Assembly (NCBI GenBank): GCA_003586115.2
Contig: QVOM02000034.1
Location: 138,715,339-138,779,338 of the forward strand
Length of the DNA: 64,000 bases
Origin: Salvator merianae
Lineage: Eukaryota; Chordata; Lepidosauria; Squamata; Teiidae
Direction: 5' to 3'
Under the pieces are notes generated by a model. It had not been told where the DNA came from and did not search any database. It saw nothing but the letters and a program-made list of their open reading frames with translations. The position numbers and the translations under genes are program-made. Positions 58,099 to 64,000 of the stretch are shown piece by piece. Position 1 is the stretch's first letter, and each line of letters begins with the position of its first letter.

Positions 58099-58559
58099 AG
58101 TGTGTGCTTGTGTGTCTGTATCTGTGTCAGCCCTTTAAAACTCTTTCGTAATATACAGGTTTGCAAAAGTGATCTCTGAAAACACTGATTGCAGTTGCTA
58201 CTTAGTTTCACTGTTTCATTCCACTCTAGTAATTAGTAACTGGTCAGTTTTACTCAAACAGAAATAACAGTATGGTAGTTCATGTTTTGGAAGTTATTTT
58301 AGAGCTGCTACTCAATTTCATTTTTCTTGTTTCAGGCCCCATGGCTTTTAAGGTTTCACTCACATGAAGGTCTTGCACAGGGTGTCCATATTACAAAGCT
58401 TTCTTGCTTGATTTGAAAACTGCTTATCTGTATAGTAATTAGTCTCTTGGAGCTCAAAACCTCAAAAATCTGAAACATTCCTTATTAAGATACCACTTTC
58501 GTTACAAAGAGGGCCTGCAGTTTGCAAAGCAGAGAAGTCATGCCCAGTTGCTACCTATT
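58099..58559. other. Unassigned stretch
   Basis: Nothing is recognised here. Confidence 0.5.
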
Positions 58560-58766
58560 AGCAGTGCCAGCCGCCAGCTTTAAGCCCGGGTGTTCACGCC
58601 CTGCGCAATGCGTGTCACGCTGTTCGCGGGCCTCCAGGCCTCCGTAGTGCTGCAGCAGGTAGTGACCTACTGTGGCATTACGGAGCCCCAGAGGCCCCAC
58701 AAACAGCCATGGCGTATTTTGCGCAGGGCGCAAACACCCGGACTTAATTCCGGTGGCCAGTGCTGC
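58560..58766. repeat. Foldback (long hairpin) element
   Basis: Two arms of about 100 bp are inverted copies with few mismatches. The left arm (GCAGTGCCAGCCGCC, CCCGGGTGTT, GCCCTGCGCAA, CTCCGTA) is mirrored by the right arm (TACGGAG, TTGCGCAGGGC, AACACCCGG, GGTGGCCAGTGCTGC). The centre GTAGTGACCTAC is nearly palindromic. A transcript would fold into one long hairpin. It could be a foldback MITE or a source of small RNA; no clear target duplication is seen. Confidence 0.8.
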
Positions 58767-60295
58767 CTGTTAGTCTTCCACAAGCTAAAGCGAGTAGCAA
58801 ATGGAAGCATCAGTGGAACAAAAGAGCCACCTGCTGCAAGTGCACTGCACCACGTCACCTGTGGGAACAAATGCAGAGCAGGATTTATTTTACTTACTGG
58901 ATTTTATATGTTAAAAATAAAATCTGAACTAAAGAGAGAAAGGGCCAGCAATTTGTTTACAATGATGTCGTATTTACAGTACAAAAGATTTTGGCTGCAT
59001 CTACACAGCTCTTTGAGGATCATCCTATGGATGACCAGGGGGCAGGACAAGCAAACGCCACTGTTCCCACTCAGCCCTCAGTGTCCCTCAGCACATCCTG
59101 AGAGTGATTCCTCAGTAAAATGAGAGAAACTACTCCCAGGTTTCTTTCACTGATAGAGTACCCTCCCCTTCCCTATGTGGATGAATGGAGGAGGGAGGAG
59201 GTAGCTCAGGGGCTGAAATCGTGGCCCAAACTGTTGCTGTGGCCAAGAACTGTGGCACGCATCTGGCCATAGTTCCAGTTCCCCTGCTTAGGTCTGGCAG
59301 GGATTTTCACTGAAAATGGAAATTCTACCTGTAGCAACATTCCCCTTGCTGCTGTGGACCTCAGTCATGAGTCTGAAGCTTCATCGCACCTGAGTCAGAA
59401 GCCCACTTGGATGGAGCCTACATACACATGAATCACACCAATGCCATAAAAATGTTCTAGGTATGTTCATAAGAAAAGAAAAGAAAAACTTGGCTAAATT
59501 CTATTCCTGGTGATGAACAATTATTCTTCATTGAAATGTGAAGTACTGATGTTTAAGATGTCCTGTGTGTGTATAGCTTCCAATATTTGGAAACAAAAAG
59601 AGAGAGATAGACAGCGTGTAACTACCTACAGAATTCTCATAGGGTCTGTGTGCTCTTACAAAACTGAATGATACAGGCATTGCACACAAAAGGTCCCAGG
59701 TTTATATCCTAGAGCAAATAATTTATTGAACTGCAAAAAGTCTGGAACCCATAATAGCTGCTGCCAGTAAGAATGGACTGTACTGGTCAATGTTCTGATG
59801 TTGAAGTTTCAATAGGCATTACACTGACACCAAGTACACTGATATTAGCAAACCTGAAAATGATCAAGTATTGCCACGGAGCTAGATAGAAGGCCGGGAA
59901 ATAAACTTATAAAGTATTAAACCATTCTGCATAGACTGGAAACTACATATTTACACTGCAGTCATATTAAGTCTGTTTGCGCTTTTGCCTTCTATGGTTA
60001 GTAACAAGGGAGAGGATAGAGGCAAGATCCACATGGAGCCTGTATGGTAGTGTGGGCCTGCTATGAGTGTTCAGACACCACATGTCACTGCACTCTTGAG
60101 ACACCATGATAGTGCTTAAAGGGTGCAGGGTCTGCACTTCCCTACAGCCCTTGCACACTCATTTCTCACTATAGCAGTAGAATAAAAAAGAGCTCAGAGA
60201 GCTCATTCCTCTGCTCTACCACCCCCTGCAATGAATAACATGCCCACTTTTTTGAACACAAGAAATGACTGGCATCTGAGCCAGAAACATCAAAA
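58767..60295. repeat. Unassigned, with repeats C and D
   Basis: 58990-59440 starts GGCTGCATCTACACAG and ends near CTTGGATGGAGCC (weak inverted match); part of it matches repeat C. 60012-60130 matches repeat D at 46140. Ends are not fixed. No gene is seen. Confidence 0.4.
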
Positions 60296-60420
60296 CCAGT
60301 TTCAGTTTCAGTTTCAGTTTATTGATTAGTCCTAAGACCATATCAAATTTATACATAAGAAAACAGTTTAAAACATTAAAAAAATACAGAATCTCTATTT
60401 CAGTACAAGTGAGAATTAAA

Positions 60421-61465
60421 GGGCCTGTTCGCACTTGTAACAAGCAAGCATCAAGAATGCTTCCTAGACAAGTGCATTCGCACGAGAGGATGGCCGTAGA
60501 GAACCAGCAGCAGACTTCATCCGCTGCCGATCGTCACTAGCGCCCGGACAAGAAAAAAGCTGTCCGAATCCTCACCTGAAGCTCAAAGTGAGCTTCAGGT
60601 GAGGATTCGTTCGCACTCACCTGCTTGTCCATGGCAGCGGCCATCTTCTGGGCGATCAGCCCGCCCATCATGCATTGCGTGATCATGTGATCACGCAATG
60701 CATGATGGGCAATGGAGTCTACCCCTGAATGAGCCAATACAAGGCCCCAATCGGGCCCACGCCGCCGCGATCGGGCCAGGGATGCTGGACAAGACTGCGC
60801 TGTGCCCCATCTGGCGTTCCAGTGCCCGATGGCTGGTGCGAACGGCGGCCGCCGCGAGAGCAGCCTACAAAGCATCAGGCTGCTGCCAAGGCAACCGGGA
60901 GGCCAGTGGCGTAGCCAGCGCTTCCGTCACCCAGGGCTGTGGGCAGGGGCGACGCCAGCGCGCAGGGAGGGCGACGCCAGCGCGCCGGCACGACGGGCGA
61001 CGCCAGCGCGCGGGGCGGGGCCACACTAGCGCGGCAGCGCGGGACGGGGCCACGCCAGCACGCGGGGCGGGGCGACGCCTGCACGCCGGCGCGAGGGCCG
61101 ACCAATGCGCCGCTGGCAGATGGGTGGGGCGATGAGTGAGGGCGCTGGTGGGTGGGGCCCTGGCTCCATGAGCCACCCCCGACAATGCGACACCCAGGGC
61201 GGGCCGCCCCCCCCCGCCCCCCCTTGCTACACCACTGAGGGAGGCCCACGCGGCGCGCCGTGATGACATCATCACCGCGCGGGCCTCCCGGTCGCCATGG
61301 CGAGCATCAGGGGTGGATAATGGCATTCTCACTGGCAAACGCCATTATCCAGCTTTGGGTCTGTTTTCAGGCCCCATAGTGCAGACGATGTTTGCACGAT
61401 GGGGTCTGTTCCACGCCAGAATGGGCTAATTAGCCCATTCTAGCGTGGAAAGTGCGAACAGGCTC
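60421..61465. mobile_element. Multi-palindrome MITE, TSD AAA, carrying a nested hAT MITE
   Basis: The ends GGGCCTGTTCGCACTT and AAGTGCGAACAGGCTC are flanked by AAA on both sides (60418-60420 and 61466-61468). Inside are consecutive palindromes: 60565-60609 (21-bp arms), 60663-60710 (23-bp arms), about 61252-61280, 61314-61350, 61372-61406 and 61411-61448. Without the hAT insertion it is about 700 bp. No coding frame is credible; frames here are GC-repeat artefacts. It inserted into a LINE. Confidence 0.85.
60904..61237. mobile_element. GC-rich hAT-type MITE with 8-bp TSD
   Basis: It begins CAGTGGCGTAGCCAGCG and ends CTTGCTACACCACTG (inverted, 11 of 12 in the terminal dozen). Flanks are CGGGAGGC (60896-60903) and AGGGAGGC (61238-61245), an 8-bp duplication with one mismatch. 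CAGTG ends and an 8-bp duplication are hAT hallmarks. The interior is a tandem-like array of GGCGACGCCAGCGCGC variants, extremely CpG-rich. The same family ends at position 175. Confidence 0.88.
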
Positions 61466-61830
61466 AAAATGAAAATCTTATGTTAATTAGTTGCCTGGGC
61501 CCGAATACACCAGATCTCTGCAAGGAATGAGTCAGAAATGAATCTTTTATTTGGGAAGACCTGTGTAAGAATAGTGCTACCTGTTTAGTTGTATAAGGGT
61601 TTGAACCCTTGAGCAGGAATAGGAGTTTAGCCTTTGGGGGCCAAAAGTTCTTGTTGGCCAAAAGTGGTTTAAGGTATTTGTCTCTTGCAGCTGTGTACAG
61701 ACAGCAAGAGAGCAAGATGTGTGAGATATTTTCAATCTCTATATCATAACCAGGGAATGAAAAATTCTTGGCTGTGTTGTTTTCATTGCTGAGAGTGGTA
61801 GGAAGCATGTGAACAGCATCTTGTCATTTT

Positions 61831-62164
61831 TCAAAAAGCACTATGATCACTTGGCCTCTTCTTCGTGTGCTGCATGACACCATCAGCAGTGTCATGTGGA
61901 AGGTACATTAAGGGGCAGTGGGAAAGTGTTAATTTGAGCCTTCTAAGCACTTTTTCTGCTTCTGTTTCTGCTTCTGTGTCTACTTCCACAACTCCTCATA
62001 ACAATCATCATCATATTTCTTTTGAGTAAAAAATTACATAGATGAACATAAGTACATTCCTGAGCACTTTGGCCCTCAAGTAAAGTTGGGTTTGTAGCAT
62101 ATTAAGATGAGGTTAATTAAAAGATATCAAGATATATTTCTTTAAATGATTCCAACTTCAAACG
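61831..62164. other. Unassigned stretch
   Basis: No recognisable feature is present. Confidence 0.5.
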
Positions 62165-62645
62165 ATAGGCAACTTTCACACCACGTATGCTGGCATGTGA
62201 TGTTAAGACCAATCTTGACCCAGATTGCTCAGTCTGGGTCAAGACTGGAGCAGTGGCCAGCAGCACATGCCAGGAGCTATCTGCTACAGTGCAACCCATC
62301 CCAGCCTGAATTCGGAGGCCAGGAATGAACATTCCCAGCCTCTAAGTGTGCCAACCAGGACTATTTTTGCCAGGCATGCAGAAATTGCACTTTTCTGGGG
62401 CCGTTTTGGGGAGCCCACAAAATGGTGCTGTGCTGTGTAAGCTCGATTGGCCAATCCAGCCATGGCTGATCTGGCCTATGATGGGGAATGCTGGGGAGAT
62501 AGCTGTAAAATGGTCTCCGCTTAACTCACTCCCTGCTGACATTTTCACATCAGGGAGTAGGCTAGCTTGTAGCACTGTGCAGGTAGGACATTTCTTGTGA
62601 GGCATGGCCTCCTGAGGTCCCATTAGCATCTAGCCTGATCTCCCA
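62165..62645. repeat. Interspersed repeat E
   Basis: The order GGAGGCCAGGAATGAACATTCCCAG, GTGCCAACCAGG-type, GGGGCCGTTTTGGGGAGCCCACAAAATG recurs in part at 56340-56400 and 23690-23790. It is non-coding; ends and superfamily are not resolved. Confidence 0.4.
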
Positions 62646-64000
62646 TGACTGTGAGGATGCTGCCACAATATGCAAAGAAATATGCTGAAGATTATGCCCT
62701 TGTTTAAAAGGAGGCTAGGCAAATATATAGATGAGAGACAGTGGTAGTCCGTGGATTGGGACTGCAAGGTGGTAGGGCAGCAGTGGGGTTCCAGACCATT
62801 GTCAGGTTCCAGTCACATCCTTGCACCTTCTCCCATTTCCTTGTAATTCTGACCCATCAGCTACCAATGTGCTAAGAAAAGCAATAAATGGCACTTGGAC
62901 ACAAAAAGTAGAGAGACTGGGTCAGCATTAAAATAGCAGATTCTAGGAGCAAAACATTGGGTAAGGTTGGAACATATATTTGATGAAGGGGATGTTCATT
63001 ATCAGTAGTTGAATTGGAAAGGATGTTTGAAAGAAATAATTGGTTATTAATAAGAGGATTATGGAGTTATATTAATAAGGAAGAGATAAGGGGGTTGATC
63101 GGGAAGGAAAACACCCTTTGGGAGAATGCGGTACAACAGATAATGAAAGGAGGAAAGGGCGGGGGGGAATATATAAAGTCTTTATAGGTATGGGGAATAA
63201 AATCAAGAATTCATTGTCAAAATGTTGAAAAGATGATATTAGGATTGAAGAAGAGAATATTCAAAGGGAGATTATAAGCCTTAAAAGAACAAAACAAAAT
63301 GGGGTAAAGGAAATAAGGATGAAGATTTTACATAAATGGTGTAGAACCCACTGCCGAATAGCTCACATATTTAGAAGAACCAGCTCAAACTGCTGGCACA
63401 GATGCTTAATGAAGGGAACATATATACATCAATTTTGGAATTGTGGGGAGGTAGAGAAAATGTGGGAGATGATTCAAGAGGAAGTACAGAAAATTATACA
63501 AATAGAAACACCATTTTTTTGACTGAGGAGATTTGTTTCATGCATTGTCATATGGATTTAAGGTTGAATAGGGTGAAGGAGTTTTGTCTGAAACAGTTAA
63601 TACTGGCAGCACTGTCAGTAATAGTGTTTGGGTGGAAGGAGAATACCAGGCATTGGAGAAATTGAGATATTATTTACTAGATACAGTGAGGTATCAAATA
63701 GTGAGTAAAAATAGATTAAGGATAGAAGGGCAAACTGTAGATGGAGATTTGAGAGGAAAATGGAATGAGATAGTGGAATATTTGGTGAAGGAAGCGGGGA
63801 GTGACCAGGAAAGAAATCAGGTATTAGTAACCTTCCATGAGTGCTAGTTTAGGTTGGAGTGGGTGGGTTCACCAAGGGATGGATTATAAATGTATTGATT
63901 TGTGGGATTTTCAGTGTCTTGTTTGTCATTTGTTTCGATTTTGTAAAAATAAATAACAATACAAAGATGGACATTTGGTTGAATCCAACATAATAATCTC
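62646..64000 (+). mobile_element. L1-type LINE, ORF2 C-terminus and 3' UTR
   Basis: From about 62930 the plus strand reads as a frameshifted L1 ORF2 tail. The piece KILHKWCRTHCRIAHIFRRTSSNCWHRC (63320-63405) with FWNCGEVEKMWEMIQEEVQKI (63428-63495) corresponds to the Cys-rich region after the RT. A second frame holds AALSVIVFGWKENTRHWRN. AATAAATAACAATAC near 63948 suggests the 3' end is at or just beyond the window edge. It is inactive. Confidence 0.75.

Larger units (their letters stand above)
60296..61830 (-). mobile_element. LINE 3' portion of unresolved clade, split by a MITE
   Basis: The 3' end is a (CAGTTT)n tract at 60296-60320 (AAACTG repeat on the minus strand), followed upstream by TTATTGATTAGTCCTAAGACC-like sequence that reads as a LINE tail. 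After the MITE (60421-61465), the minus-strand frame 61808-61464 encodes ISHILLSCCLYTAARDKYLKPLL, like the Cys/His C-terminal tail of some APE-type LINE reverse transcriptases. The MITE duplication AAA joins the two parts. The clade (for example Vingi or I-group) cannot be decided. Confidence 0.6.

Noticed and set aside
58590..59123. 177-aa plus-strand frame
   Set aside because: It starts inside the foldback hairpin and has no protein family resemblance.
60698..61338. GC-rich frames of 124-157 aa on both strands
   Set aside because: They arise from the CpG-rich tandem interior of a hAT MITE, where stop codons are rare by composition.

Overview
The window is vertebrate nuclear DNA, and the repeat mix points to a squamate reptile (lizard or snake). 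It combines a CR1 LINE with an esterase-type ORF1, a BovB/RTE LINE (42.9-40.2 kb, minus strand), several L2-type LINEs, squamate-type L1, a decayed Ty3/gypsy element, a solo LTR and many non-autonomous DNA transposons. I find no host protein-coding gene, rRNA, tRNA or CRISPR that I can defend. Almost every long open frame is either a transposon protein or a shadow. Apart from one assembly gap (11047-11675, N) the sequence is an intergenic or intronic graveyard of nested mobile elements.

The centrepiece is 12931-17318, minus strand: an apparently intact full-length CR1 retrotransposon. ORF1 (313 aa) has a zinc-binding N-terminus, a coiled coil and a complete SGNH-esterase motif set. ORF2 (911 aa or more) has complete endonuclease and reverse-transcriptase motifs. 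ORF2 lies in the -1 frame relative to ORF1 and is open from ORF1's last codons onward. The last two sense codons of ORF1 form a perfect X_XXY_YYZ slippery heptamer (U_UUA_AAC) directly before the UAG stop. A conserved endonuclease Asn lies upstream of the first ORF2 Met. Together these suggest that ORF2 is made by -1 frameshifting, or by another non-standard route, rather than from its own AUG.

This young CR1 sits inside an older, broken plus-strand CR1 (about 10.85-21.15 kb). The older copy was also split by an L1 (18515-20440, 15-bp target duplication with 13 matches). That L1 was itself hit by a 5'-truncated L1 (18911-19361, 15-bp duplication with 14 matches) and ends in a MITE followed by poly-A.

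A second theme is a large group of non-autonomous DNA transposons with ends like GGGCCTGTTCGCACTT and 3-bp target duplications (CTA, AGT, TCA, AAA, TAA, ACT). Copies lie at 4062-5870, 10306-10646, 20069-~20425, 28300-28763, 30828-34276 (holding 30903-33127), 45410-45996, 47265-47845, 55354-55810, 57581-58098 and 60421-61465. The last is a chain of six or more palindromes, with a GC-rich hAT-type MITE (60904-61237) inserted in it. The same hAT family supplies the first 175 bases of the window. Other notable items are a textbook solo LTR (22173-22741, TSD CATAA) and a 200-bp foldback hairpin (58560-58766).

Right-hand region: L2 remnants at 48.2-51.1 kb, a decayed gypsy element at 51.15-55.3 kb, a LINE of unresolved clade at 60.3-61.8 kb, and an L1 3' part running to the window end. 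Stretches listed as unassigned hold AT-rich sequence, simple repeats and LINE-tail-like pieces only.
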